Positions 6,038 through 13,683 of a stretch of DNA of 16,303 nt are shown here, one piece after another. How positions within the stretch are numbered: position 1 is the first letter of the stretch; every line of letters starts with the position of its first letter. The position numbers and the translations under genes are program-made. The notes under the pieces were generated by a model. That model did no database searches and was not told where the DNA came from. It saw nothing but the letters and a program-made list of their open reading frames with translations. This DNA is from JBBITW01 sp037440525 (GTDB lineage: Bacteria > Desulfobacterota > BSN033 > UBA1163), in NCBI GenBank assembly GCA_037440525.1, contig JBBITW010000077.1, positions 1-16,303 on the forward strand, read 5' to 3'.

Positions 6038-7984
6038 TTATTTCTCATTTGATTTCTCAATTCTATTTAATCTTTTACGCCATTCAAAAATGACAAGCCC
6101 CAGTCCAAGACCACCACCTATAATATCAGTTATAAAACCGATACCGAAAATCTGAATCTGGGCTGGAATCAAAAGGCCGATGCCAGCGATTACTATAAGC
6201 ATCCTTTTCAGCAAGCTCAATTCCTGAAAGAGGTAACCAGTTGCTCCAGATCCTAAGAAGAAACAACCAATAATGGCAGTAACTGTAGCTGAGATAATAT
6301 CTTTTAAAGAGCCCATAAGTAATAATGCAGGGGAAAGGACAAAGAGAAAGGGTATTATAAAAGCTATAATTCCAAGTCGCATTGCTGAATAGCCTGTGCG
6401 CATGGCATTTGCACCAGCTATAGATCCAGCAGCATATGCAGCAAGGCAAACAGGTGGTGTAATCATGGAAAGCATACCAGTATAGAGGACGAATAGGTGG
6501 GCAGCAAGTATTCCTATACCGAGATGAACAAGTGCAGGGGCAAGAAGAACTGCAAGGAGAATATACACAGCGGTAGTAGGCATTCCCATCCCAAGTATAA
6601 TACCAACACCTGCGATGATTAACATCAATACATAGACATTCCCGCCAGCTAAACTGACAAGAGACATTGTGAGAAGAAAACCTACTCCTGTATAGTGTAT
6701 AACCCCAATGATAAAACCTGCTGTCGCAACGATAAGTCCTATTTCAAGTAAACCACGACCTGCCTTTTCTAATGCTTCAATAAGCCATGAAAAAGAAAAG
6801 CGGGTTTTTCTTTTTAAAAAACTTAAGAAAAATATTGATAGTGCACCTAAGAGTGCTGATTTTTCCGGAGATAAAGATTTGATGAAAAGGCTATAAATTA
6901 TCACGATGAGGGGTATGAGAAAGAGATAGCTATCTCCCAAAACTCCCTTTAGACTGGGTAATTTATCTCTTGGCAATCCCCGAAGTCCTGTTTTTCCGGC
7001 TTCGAGGTCTACCTGGACGAAGACAGTGATATAATAGAGTATGGCAGGGAGTATGGCAGCAATGGCCACATCACGGTATGGCATATTTATAAAGTCAGCC
7101 ATAATAAAGGCAGCTGCGCCCATAATTGGAGGCATTAATTGTCCTCCAGTTGATGCCACTGCTTCCACTGCACCTGCGATGTGGGGTTTATATCCAGTCT
7201 GCTTCATAAGGGGAATTGTTATTACTCCTGTTGCGGCCACATTTGCAACTGCACTTCCTGAAATAGTTCCAAATAGAGATGAGGCAACAACTGCCATCTT
7301 GGCTGGTCCTCCCCGAAACCTGCCAAAGATTGACATAGCCGCAGTTGTGAGGAATTCACCACCACCAACTCCAAATAGCATATCCCCAAAAACAACGAAT
7401 GCAAAAACAATACACGCAGGAACCTCAATAGGGGTGCCAAGCATGGCATTGGGATAAAAAAACAGGTAGTTGGATAGTCTCGGCCAGGGAATTCCAGGTC
7501 CTGTGAAAATACCAGGAATTAGCCAGGTGAATCGAGCATAAAAGATAAAGATAAGAGCGAGACTCACTAAGATCCAACCTGTAAGACGTCTTAGTCCCTC
7601 AAGGATTAGAAAAATAGCTATAGTGCTTAGAATGGTCCTATAGGGAGTGATCACACCAAGTTTTTCCAAAATTCTTGGATAAAAAATGGCTAAATAAAGA
7701 CCCACTGAAAAACTTAGGGTGGATAGAATCATATCGTACCACGGGACTCGTTCTCTTGATGCGCTTTGGGTGGGTGGAACAGTAAGGAAAATTGAACTGA
7801 GCAATAATGCAAGGAATAGACCAAAATACTGTTCTTTCATAATAGCCCATCTGAGGTAGAAGGGAATGTCTAATATAAAGAAACAACCCACCACCGGTAT
7901 AGAAATGAGAATTGACTTGGTTAAAAATAACCAGCCACCCTTTAGATTTCGATAACGGGAAATTCCGGATTCAGTTTTTTCCAT
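6038..7984 (-). CDS. TRAP transporter fused permease (4TM/12TM DctQ-DctM type), TAXI-associated
   Basis: This 648-aa polytopic inner-membrane protein fuses the small and large TRAP membrane subunits. It drives solute uptake with an ion gradient, using a periplasmic binding protein. Several hydrophobic segments in the first 180 or so residues correspond to the DctQ-like part. The DctM part shows the conserved GTISGSAVANVAATGVITIP, GAVEAVASTGGQLMPPIMGA (about 270-290) and GMGMPTTAVYILLAVLLAP regions, then further hydrophobic helices to a charged tail. The length is in the lower part of the range for fused TAXI permeases. The partner TAXI binding protein is encoded just upstream (8276-9352), separated by a strong hairpin and repeat A2. 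No clear Shine-Dalgarno sequence precedes the ATG. The substrate is probably a carboxylate, judging by the adjoining CoA ligases. Confidence 0.93.
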   Translation of the reverse strand: MEKTESGISRYRNLKGGWLFLTKSILISIPVVGCFFILDIPFYLRWAIMKEQYFGLFLALLLSSIFLTVPPTQSASRERVPWYDMILSTLSFSVGLYLAIFYPRILEKLGVITPYRTILSTIAIFLILEGLRRLTGWILVSLALIFIFYARFTWLIPGIFTGPGIPWPRLSNYLFFYPNAMLGTPIEVPACIVFAFVVFGDMLFGVGGGEFLTTAAMSIFGRFRGGPAKMAVVASSLFGTISGSAVANVAATGVITIPLMKQTGYKPHIAGAVEAVASTGGQLMPPIMGAAAFIMADFINMPYRDVAIAAILPAILYYITVFVQVDLEAGKTGLRGLPRDKLPSLKGVLGDSYLFLIPLIVIIYSLFIKSLSPEKSALLGALSIFFLSFLKRKTRFSFSWLIEALEKAGRGLLEIGLIVATAGFIIGVIHYTGVGFLLTMSLVSLAGGNVYVLMLIIAGVGIILGMGMPTTAVYILLAVLLAPALVHLGIGILAAHLFVLYTGMLSMITPPVCLAAYAAGSIAGANAMRTGYSAMRLGIIAFIIPFLFVLSPALLLMGSLKDIISATVTAIIGCFFLGSGATGYLFQELSLLKRMLIVIAGIGLLIPAQIQIFGIGFITDIIGGGLGLGLVIFEWRKRLNRIEKSNEK

Positions 7985-8003
7985 GATTATAAGCTCGGGT
8001 CTT

Positions 8004-8034
8004 TATGGAAGGCCTCAAGAAGAGGCCTTCCATA
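8004..8034 (-). promoter_or_regulatory. Strong intercistronic hairpin between TAXI and permease genes
   Basis: TATGGAAGGCCTC (8004-8016) and its exact reverse complement (8022-8034) give a perfect 13-bp stem with a 5-nt loop. In the minus-strand transcript it is followed by AAAGACC, not a U-tract, so it is not a classical terminator. Its place just 19 nt before the permease ATG suits mRNA stabilisation or uneven expression of the binding protein over the permease. Confidence 0.65.
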
Positions 8035-8039
8035 GTTTA

Positions 8040-8265
8040 AGAAACCTCTGAAAAAGAATTTAAAACGAGTCTTATAGACTTGGGAGGTGGGGTGAAAAAG
8101 CCTTCGAGCGGATACCTCTAATAGTTTAGCACTGATGATTAATACCCTGAAAATGCTTGGTTTTCTCTTAAACTATTGTTAGCAATTTAATTTCTTAATG
8201 TCCGCATTCGAAGGGTTTGGAACCCTACCTCACAAGTCCATTCAGAACCTTTTCAGAGCTTTCTT
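8040..8265 (+). repeat. Family A MITE-like element, copy A2 (best preserved)
   Basis: The outer ends AGAAACCTCTGAAAAAG and CTTTTCAGAGCTTTCTT are inverted repeats, flanked by TA at 8038-8039 and 8266-8267. Inner arms GGGAGGTGGGGTGAAAAAGC (8082 on) and CGAAGGGTTTGGAACC (8209 on), then CTACCTCAC, form a second, imperfect pair. The core matches A1 nearly base for base across CCTCTAATAGTTTAGCACT. It is non-coding and sits between the TAXI and permease genes of one operon, so it is probably transcribed and folds into a long double hairpin. Confidence 0.85.
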
Positions 8266-8275
8266 TAAGAGTTAT

Positions 8276-9352
8276 CTATTCTTTTAGAAGGGGAAGTTCT
8301 CCTCTAAGCAGTATCTCTTGCCATTTATCCTGTTCTTCAGTCCAAACCCCTTTCTCTTTATAGAACTTGATAGCCCCGGGGTGGTAAGGGATGGTTGCCA
8401 ATTTCTGAACAAAGAGTTCTGGAGCCCACCCTTTAAGCTGGGCATGAATAGGCCAGAGTTCTTTATGATATTCCCACCAGGTTTTTACAAGCACATAAGC
8501 TACATAATCAGGCATATGGGTTGATGAGATGATGTTTATACCATATTTCTTGATAGGGGTATCTACTTTAATCCCAGGAAGACCAGCCTTTACAATGCCG
8601 ACGTCAATACCTGGCATTATCTTCTGGGCTATCTTGATGGCTTCGGGTTTCATTGATTCAGGAAGAAATCTAACACCTACTTTGGCATCAGCCTCTGCAA
8701 CAATTCCCATACCTACTGCAGCCATGGCTACATCAACACGACCTTCTATCAGGGCCTGAACCCCGGCAACCACCTCAGGAACCGGCACTGGAATCACATC
8801 ATTGATTGTTAATCCTGCCATGGCAAGTCCTGCGAGCCCAGGGGGGATATTGGGCGGAAAGCCAGGGTATCCCCAGGTAAAGCGCTTGCCACGCATATCC
8901 TCAGGAGTTTTTATTGGTGAATCCGCTCTTACTAGAAAGCCATTGTAAAGAGATGTGCCCATCATCAAGGAACGGAGATTTGGATTTGGGGTGTAAGGAG
9001 ATTTGGTTCGTGGGTCACCAGGGACAAGAGGGGCTGGAGCAATCTTTCCTGTGTAAGCCTGCCATGCGTCCCCAGAGCTTATGATACCAATTTCGGGTTT
9101 ACCTGTATTATTCATCAAAGGTACCCAGGCAGGAGGTCCTGCAGTTGGTGATACCACCACAACCATCCCTGAATGGTCTGAGGCAACCTTTGCAAGACCC
9201 GAACCAGTAGCATAGAATGTTGTCCCGACCTTGTGAGTGGCAAAGGTAAGTGTTTTTGGTAATGATAATTTCTCTACTTGGCCATATAATTCCGCTGTAG
9301 TTAATCCTATAAATATTAAAGCAGTAAGGATGAATAAAAAATTTCTTTTCAT
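8276..9352 (-). CDS. TAXI-family TRAP solute-binding protein
   Basis: This 358-aa periplasmic binding protein is of the TAXI/NMT1-like family. An N-terminal signal peptide (MKRNFLFILTALIFIGLTTA, cleavage near residue 25) precedes LTFATHKVGTTFYATGSGLAKV, the ligand-site region PTAGPPAWVPLMN, and EIGIISSGDAWQAYTG. Then come SPIKTPEDMRGKRF and VDVAMAAVGMG, all typical of the fold. It captures a carboxylate-type ligand and delivers it to the fused permease encoded 291 bp downstream. A strong AAAGGAGGTG lies just before the ATG. It follows the CoA ligase gene by 124 bp. The ligand cannot be predicted. Confidence 0.92.
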   Translation of the reverse strand: MKRNFLFILTALIFIGLTTAELYGQVEKLSLPKTLTFATHKVGTTFYATGSGLAKVASDHSGMVVVVSPTAGPPAWVPLMNNTGKPEIGIISSGDAWQAYTGKIAPAPLVPGDPRTKSPYTPNPNLRSLMMGTSLYNGFLVRADSPIKTPEDMRGKRFTWGYPGFPPNIPPGLAGLAMAGLTINDVIPVPVPEVVAGVQALIEGRVDVAMAAVGMGIVAEADAKVGVRFLPESMKPEAIKIAQKIMPGIDVGIVKAGLPGIKVDTPIKKYGINIISSTHMPDYVAYVLVKTWWEYHKELWPIHAQLKGWAPELFVQKLATIPYHPGAIKFYKEKGVWTEEQDKWQEILLRGELPLLKE

Positions 9353-9476
9353 TTCTTTTCACCTCCTTTTAAGTTTTGGACATTTGGAAATTTCATTATT
9401 ATAACCAAACCATAGAAGTGATCTTTGTATCACCTCCTTTCATGACCTTGAGCTAATTGAAGCTCCATTCCAAGTT
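9353..9476 (-). promoter_or_regulatory. Gap before TAXI gene: RBS, weak TATAAT, orphan perfect Shine-Dalgarno
   Basis: Reading the minus strand toward the TAXI gene, a full AAAGGAGGTGAT (complementary to the 3' end of 16S rRNA) lies near 9445-9434 within ATGAAAGGAGGTGATACAAAG. No real gene follows it. GTGAT-ACAAAG-ATCAC can fold over it. Further down are TATAAT (about 9402-9397), without a good -35, and then the true RBS of the TAXI gene. The gap may hold an internal promoter or the remnant of a lost start region. Confidence 0.35.
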
Positions 9477-10793
9477 TTAACGGACATCCCTTTTATCGAT
9501 AAAGCGTCTGGATTTATAGTCTGATTTCTCAAGGGTATTTGGAGAAACGGTTTCAACCTCTACCCTTAGCTCAAGGCTTGACCTTATATCCAATGCAATC
9601 TCTCTTTCTATCCTTTCTCGGTTGATTCTACTCTCTTCTGAGAGATCGAGGAGTATCTTTAATTCATTTAAGCTTCCCTTGGTATAAGCAACTATTCTAT
9701 ATTCATCCCCAACAGTTAAGTATTTCTGGATGATATTTCCAACCATTGATGGGAAGACATTTAATCCCCTTATAATAATCATATCATCCTTCCTTCCAAG
9801 GATTCCTCCATCAAGCATCCTGAATGTCCTACCACAGGGGCAAATGCCTTTTTTAAATCTAACGATATCCCCGGTTCTATAACGGATAGCAGGAGAACAT
9901 GATCGTCCAAGGTTTGTGATAACAAATTCACCTGTCTCTCCTTCTTTTACATGGCTCCCTGTTTCAGGATTGATTACCTCGGGGATAAATTCGCTTTCAA
10001 TGATATGGACAGAGGATTCTTGCATCACACACTGAAAGGAGTGGGCCCTTACCTCTGTCAAACCGATATAATCAAAAAATCTTGCATTCCAGATATCCTC
10101 AATCTTTTTCCTTATAATGGGGATCAATGCCCCTGGTTCTCCTCCATCAACAATAATCCTTACAGAGGATTCTCTAAGATTAATATTCCTTTCGTGGGCA
10201 ACTTCAGCCAATCTCAGTGCATAGGTAGGAGTGCAACATATTACTGTCACCCGATTCTCCATAATACACTCAAGACGCTGAATTGTATCCCATCCTCCGC
10301 CAGGGATGACAAGTGAACCAATCTTAAGTGCACCTTGATAGAGTCCCCAGTAGGCTGCATGGGGGCCAAACCCAAAAGGGAAAAATACGATATCAGATGC
10401 CCTTACCCCTGCTGCCCAGAGACACATGGCTGCACATTTAGCATTCCAGTCCCAGCTCTCCTCTGTATCAAGCCATTTTAGAGGTTTTCCTGTTGTTCCT
10501 GTGGTTTGAAGGTACCTCGTATAATTCTCAAAGGGCTCGGTAAGATTTGTCCCGAAGACTGGGTTTCTTTCTTGATCCTCTTGAAATTCTATCTTTGATG
10601 TAAATGGAAGCTTCACAATATCATTGAGGTTCTTTATATCTTCTGGCTTTACCCCATATGTTTTAAATTTTTTGATATAAAATGGATTAGATCGATAGAC
10701 TTTATCGAGCAGTAATTTCAATTTTGTGAATTGAATTTTCTCGATCACCTCACGAGGTGCCGTTTCTACTTCCTTATCGTAGTATTCATCCAT
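9477..10793 (-). CDS. PaaK-type CoA ligase, copy 2
   Basis: This second phenylacetate-CoA ligase family enzyme (438 aa) has YLQTTGTTGKPLKW (phosphate-binding loop, about 95-106), PGGGWDTIQRLE and DGGEPGALIP. It also has the adenine motif FDYIGLTEVR, YRTGDIVRF, CPCGRTFRMLDGGILGR, the hinge GRKDDMIIIRGLNVFPS and the catalytic lysine in SDYKSRRFID (about K427). All active-site motifs are present. The hinge and RGxNVFPS motif are closer to canonical aryl-CoA ligases than in copy 1. It begins 7 nt after the isochorismatase-like gene and so belongs to the same transcript. It probably activates the imported acid or an intermediate; two ligases suggest two different acids in one pathway. Confidence 0.92.
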   Translation of the reverse strand: MDEYYDKEVETAPREVIEKIQFTKLKLLLDKVYRSNPFYIKKFKTYGVKPEDIKNLNDIVKLPFTSKIEFQEDQERNPVFGTNLTEPFENYTRYLQTTGTTGKPLKWLDTEESWDWNAKCAAMCLWAAGVRASDIVFFPFGFGPHAAYWGLYQGALKIGSLVIPGGGWDTIQRLECIMENRVTVICCTPTYALRLAEVAHERNINLRESSVRIIVDGGEPGALIPIIRKKIEDIWNARFFDYIGLTEVRAHSFQCVMQESSVHIIESEFIPEVINPETGSHVKEGETGEFVITNLGRSCSPAIRYRTGDIVRFKKGICPCGRTFRMLDGGILGRKDDMIIIRGLNVFPSMVGNIIQKYLTVGDEYRIVAYTKGSLNELKILLDLSEESRINRERIEREIALDIRSSLELRVEVETVSPNTLEKSDYKSRRFIDKRDVR

Positions 10794-10800
10794 ACCATCT

Positions 10801-11439
10801 TCATTCCTTAATACTTTTTAAGATTTTAATAATGGAGTTTGAATCAGAAACAATTCCAAAATATTTACTTATATTATTCAAAGTCGATCGATGTTCAGCC
10901 ATGAGATAGGCACCACAGCAATCCTCAACAAGGATAATATTGTAATCGAGGTTAAATCCATCCCGTGCTGTAGTTTCGACACAGATATTTGTTACAACAC
11001 CTGTGAGAAGAAGTGTCTCTATCCCCTTACTTCTTAAGATGAGATTAAGATCTGTTCCAACAAAGGCGCTATAACGGTGCTTCGTAACGATATATTCATT
11101 CCCTTTTGGTTTCACTTTAAAAAACTCTGCCCCCCAGGTATTTGGTAAGCAGACAGGGAATTTTTCAGCCATCCCTCCCATTCTTCTGAGCCATGAGGGA
11201 GAATTGGTCCAATCACTATGTATTGTTCTTATAAAAATGACAGGGAGACTTAATTCACGAAAACTTTCAATAAATGAAGAGATTCTTGGAACAACTTTCT
11301 GAACATGTGAAAGCTTCGCTTTTCTTTTGGCAAATGACCCCTCACTATGGCAGAAGTCGTTCTGTACATCAATGACCAAAAGGGCCAATTTTTTATCCTT
11401 TAGACGGGCTATAATCTGTTTTTTAAGATTTTCTTTCAC
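10801..11439 (-). CDS. Isochorismatase-like cysteine hydrolase
   Basis: This 212-aa alpha/beta hydrolase belongs to the isochorismatase/nicotinamidase superfamily. The catalytic triad is visible as Asp in LVIDVQNDF (about D24), Lys in IVTKHRYSAF (about K120) and Cys in GVVTNICVETTARD (about C153). A cis-peptide motif VVT precedes the Cys. Such enzymes hydrolyse amides, ureido groups or vinyl ethers (for example maleamate, N-carbamoyl compounds, isochorismate). The GTG start at 11439 has GAAGGAG upstream; there is no ATG in a better position. It lies 75 bp after the amidohydrolase gene and 7 nt before CoA ligase copy 2. Its presence hints that the pathway handles a nitrogen-containing or amide intermediate, but the family is too broad to name a substrate. 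Confidence 0.88.
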   Translation of the reverse strand: MKENLKKQIIARLKDKKLALLVIDVQNDFCHSEGSFAKRKAKLSHVQKVVPRISSFIESFRELSLPVIFIRTIHSDWTNSPSWLRRMGGMAEKFPVCLPNTWGAEFFKVKPKGNEYIVTKHRYSAFVGTDLNLILRSKGIETLLLTGVVTNICVETTARDGFNLDYNIILVEDCCGAYLMAEHRSTLNNISKYFGIVSDSNSIIKILKSIKE

Positions 11440-11478
11440 CTTCAGTGCTCCTTCTTTTATAAAAAAGTAGGGCGGAAT

Positions 11479-11501
11479 ACCCCGCCTGGTCAGGGCGGGG
11501 T
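11479..11501 (-). terminator. GC-rich hairpin between amidohydrolase and isochorismatase-like genes
   Basis: ACCCCGCC-TGGTCAG-GGCGGGGT gives an 8-bp, nearly all-GC stem. On the minus strand it is followed by ATTCCGCCCTAC and then TTTTTT, about 12 nt after the stem. ATTCCGCCC can also pair with the GGGCGGAAT side, giving an alternative fold. The U-tract is too far for a standard intrinsic terminator, so attenuation or an RNA-processing site is equally possible. Confidence 0.4.
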
Positions 11502-11514
11502 TATCTATTATCCC

Positions 11515-12513
11515 TTAGATGGGGAGGCGTAAAAGTTTTCTTGCATTGTCTTCAAAGATCATCCTCTTTTCAAGATCGCTGATATCCATCTGCTCAATGG
11601 ATATTATTGTCTGCCGGATATATCTTTCACCATATTGGTTATCGTAAGGGAAATCAGTGCCAAAGAGGAGATGGTCAGCTCCACAAAAGGCATAAGCACA
11701 CATCAGTCCTGGTGTGCTTCCGTAGATAGCGGTGTCATTATAGAACATCTTGAAATATTCTATGGGCGATTTAGTTAAGCCCTGCTTATACTTTGCCCCC
11801 CGGAGCATCTCTGCATGGTCGTAAGCACCTATGATCCTTTGTTCCAGATATGGAACCAGGCTTCCACAATGATGGGTAATAAATTTCAAATTTGGGTATT
11901 TTTCGAGGATTCCACTAAATACCAGACGGGTCATTGCTGCTGCTGTTTCATATGGCCAACCAAAAACATGAAAGATCATATATTTTGACCTCTTCTCAGT
12001 CCTATAGTCTGTAAAATCAGCATCCCTAACAGGATGAATCCATATGGGAAGATTATATTGGGACATTTTTTCATAAATTGTAAGAAATTCTGCCGAATCA
12101 AGTGGTTTATCATTCACTGGTGTATTTAACTGAATCCCTCTAAATCTTAAGTCCGTTATTGCCCGGTCTATTTCTTTTAGAGTAGCATCAATATCCAACA
12201 TTGGTAAAGATGCAACTGCGGCAACAAATCTATCAGGATATTTAAGGACCAATTCTGCCATTTCATCATTTGCCAATTTTGCCAAATCAATAGCCTTCTT
12301 TATATCGCCTATCTTTTCAATTGGTGGTGAACTCAGTGTAAGTACCTGAAGCAATCCCTCAAACTTATCCATTATCCTGAATCGATGCTCGAGATCATAA
12401 AGTGTTGGAAGGGTTTCAATAACATCCTGGATGTAGAAACCTGATGGAGCAGACTTATAAAGTGCATCCTTATATTTAGGGGGAAGGATATGGGGGAAAA
12501 CATCTATCTTCAT
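11515..12513 (-). CDS. ACMSD-like amidohydrolase (decarboxylase/hydrolase), copy 2
   Basis: This 332-aa paralogue of the protein at 5013-6020 aligns with it almost without gaps. Motifs are MKIDVFPHILP at the N-terminus (Phe replaces the first metal His of the usual HxH), LPIWIHPVRDADFTDY (His about 160), FGWPYETAAAMTRLVFSG, FITHHCGSLVPYLEQR (His about 214-215), FYNDTAIYG and LLFGTDFPYD (metal Asp about 287). The family removes carboxylates from, or hydrolyses, ring-derived acids. Spacing from the BKACE gene is 255 bp and includes repeat element B3. The Shine-Dalgarno sequence is weak (AGAGAAAGAG). It is followed by the isochorismatase-like gene. Confidence 0.88.
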   Translation of the reverse strand: MKIDVFPHILPPKYKDALYKSAPSGFYIQDVIETLPTLYDLEHRFRIMDKFEGLLQVLTLSSPPIEKIGDIKKAIDLAKLANDEMAELVLKYPDRFVAAVASLPMLDIDATLKEIDRAITDLRFRGIQLNTPVNDKPLDSAEFLTIYEKMSQYNLPIWIHPVRDADFTDYRTEKRSKYMIFHVFGWPYETAAAMTRLVFSGILEKYPNLKFITHHCGSLVPYLEQRIIGAYDHAEMLRGAKYKQGLTKSPIEYFKMFYNDTAIYGSTPGLMCAYAFCGADHLLFGTDFPYDNQYGERYIRQTIISIEQMDISDLEKRMIFEDNARKLLRLPI

Positions 12514-12604
12514 TTATAGTCTCTTTCTCTAATTGGAGTAAGAATCAACAGGTGTTGTGTGAATTTCTATTCTCATAATGCTATAAAGAAGTGTTTGGTT
12601 TTGT

Positions 12605-12710
12605 GGTTAAGGTAAAGATGCCAGTTTAGTCGATAGGTCAGGTCTTATGTATTTAAATCTTTTGGCCATAACCTTTTCCCTCATACAAAACCGCTTTCTT
12701 AACCTTAACC
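12605..12710. repeat. Family B inverted-repeat element, copy B3
   Basis: GGTTAAGGTAAAGATGCCAG (12605 on) and the right arm, whose reverse complement is GGTTAAGGTTAAGAAAGCGG, form inverted ends of about 25 bp around a short non-coding core. It occupies the middle of the 255-bp gap between BKACE and amidohydrolase copy 2. It is the only B copy here not adjoining an A element. Confidence 0.65.
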
Positions 12711-12768
12711 TAATGACAATTTTCCTCACTAATACATAGCTATCAGAAACAGAAAAATAATGAGACCG

Positions 12769-13644
12769 TTATGATAACGGTGGAATCTCCAGCATCTGCC
12801 TTGCCTCATTTGGTGAAGCAATCTCGCAGCCCAATTCCCTCCCTATTCGAACTGCCCTTGCAACCAATTGAGCATTACTTTCTGCCAATTGACCTTTCTT
12901 ATAGTAGATATTATCTTCAAATCCTACTCTAAGATGACCACCCAGAAGAATTGACTGTGTAGTTGCTGGTAATTCATCTGACCCAACACCCATAACTGTA
13001 AACATTGAGTCCGGAGGCAGTGTATCGACCAATTGCATAAGTAATTTAGGTGAATATGGCATATACGCCCGATTGATTCTACGCATTCCCATTACAAAAC
13101 TGATCCAATATGGTTTTTTCAGAAGACTTTTCTCTATAAGGTAATAAACATCCTCCATAACAACAGGGTTAAAAATTTCGAGCTCCGGTTTTATCCCTTT
13201 CTCAAGCATTACTTTGGCCCCGTACTCAATCTCAGGAAGGGTTGTTATATAAATATTCTCTTTCCCTCCAAAAGTAATCATCCTTGGTATGGTGATATCA
13301 AGAGATGCCATCTCAGGATTCATTTCAATCGCCTTTATCCTTTTATCAGCCCCCAAACGAGGTATATAATCTGAAGCCGTTCTGTGTTGAATAATTATAT
13401 CGCACTTCATATCTCTAATTTTCTGATCAATCTCTTTTAAAATATCTGGATCGCTTGTCGGTTTTCCAGACTTATCCCTTCCGTGGATATGGACGATTCC
13501 AGCACCTTCGTTCCAAGCATCATAGGTTGCCTTTGCAATCTCATCAGGTTGCTCAGGAAGATTTGGGTTTGCCTCTTTTCCCTGAAAGGCTCCTGTTGGT
13601 GCAACAGTGATAATCAATTTCTCCGTTGATCTAAGTTCTTTCAT
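12769..13644 (-). CDS. BKACE (DUF849) beta-keto acid cleavage enzyme
   Basis: This 291-aa TIM-barrel zinc enzyme is of the BKACE family, whose founder Kce cleaves 3-keto-5-aminohexanoate. Members condense a beta-keto acid with acetyl-CoA and split it into acetoacetate and a new acyl-CoA. The metal ligands are visible as GIVHIHGRD (H52, H54) and the Glu in GGHLRVGFEDNIY (about E243). The N-terminal ITVAPTGAFQGKEANPNLP and SFVMGM are also typical. Length is normal (about 270-310). The gene starts 39 bp after the 97-aa gene with GAGGAG upstream. Specificity in this family varies widely. The context with UbiD and CoA ligases suggests a beta-keto acid from degradation of a carboxylated ring or branched acid, not lysine fermentation. 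Confidence 0.92.
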   Translation of the reverse strand: MKELRSTEKLIITVAPTGAFQGKEANPNLPEQPDEIAKATYDAWNEGAGIVHIHGRDKSGKPTSDPDILKEIDQKIRDMKCDIIIQHRTASDYIPRLGADKRIKAIEMNPEMASLDITIPRMITFGGKENIYITTLPEIEYGAKVMLEKGIKPELEIFNPVVMEDVYYLIEKSLLKKPYWISFVMGMRRINRAYMPYSPKLLMQLVDTLPPDSMFTVMGVGSDELPATTQSILLGGHLRVGFEDNIYYKKGQLAESNAQLVARAVRIGRELGCEIASPNEARQMLEIPPLS

Positions 13645-13683
13645 TCCTTAAACTCCTCAAAAGATTTTCAATAAGAAGCTATT

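Noticed and set aside
7041..7457. 138-codon open frame antisense to the TRAP permease
   Set aside because: The Ala/Pro/Thr-rich composition mirrors the Gly/Ala-rich membrane helices on the other strand; it is a shadow frame.
9108..9362. 84-codon frame overlapping the start of the TAXI gene
   Set aside because: It is out of frame with the signal peptide. The RBS spacing and the family match favour the ATG at 9352.
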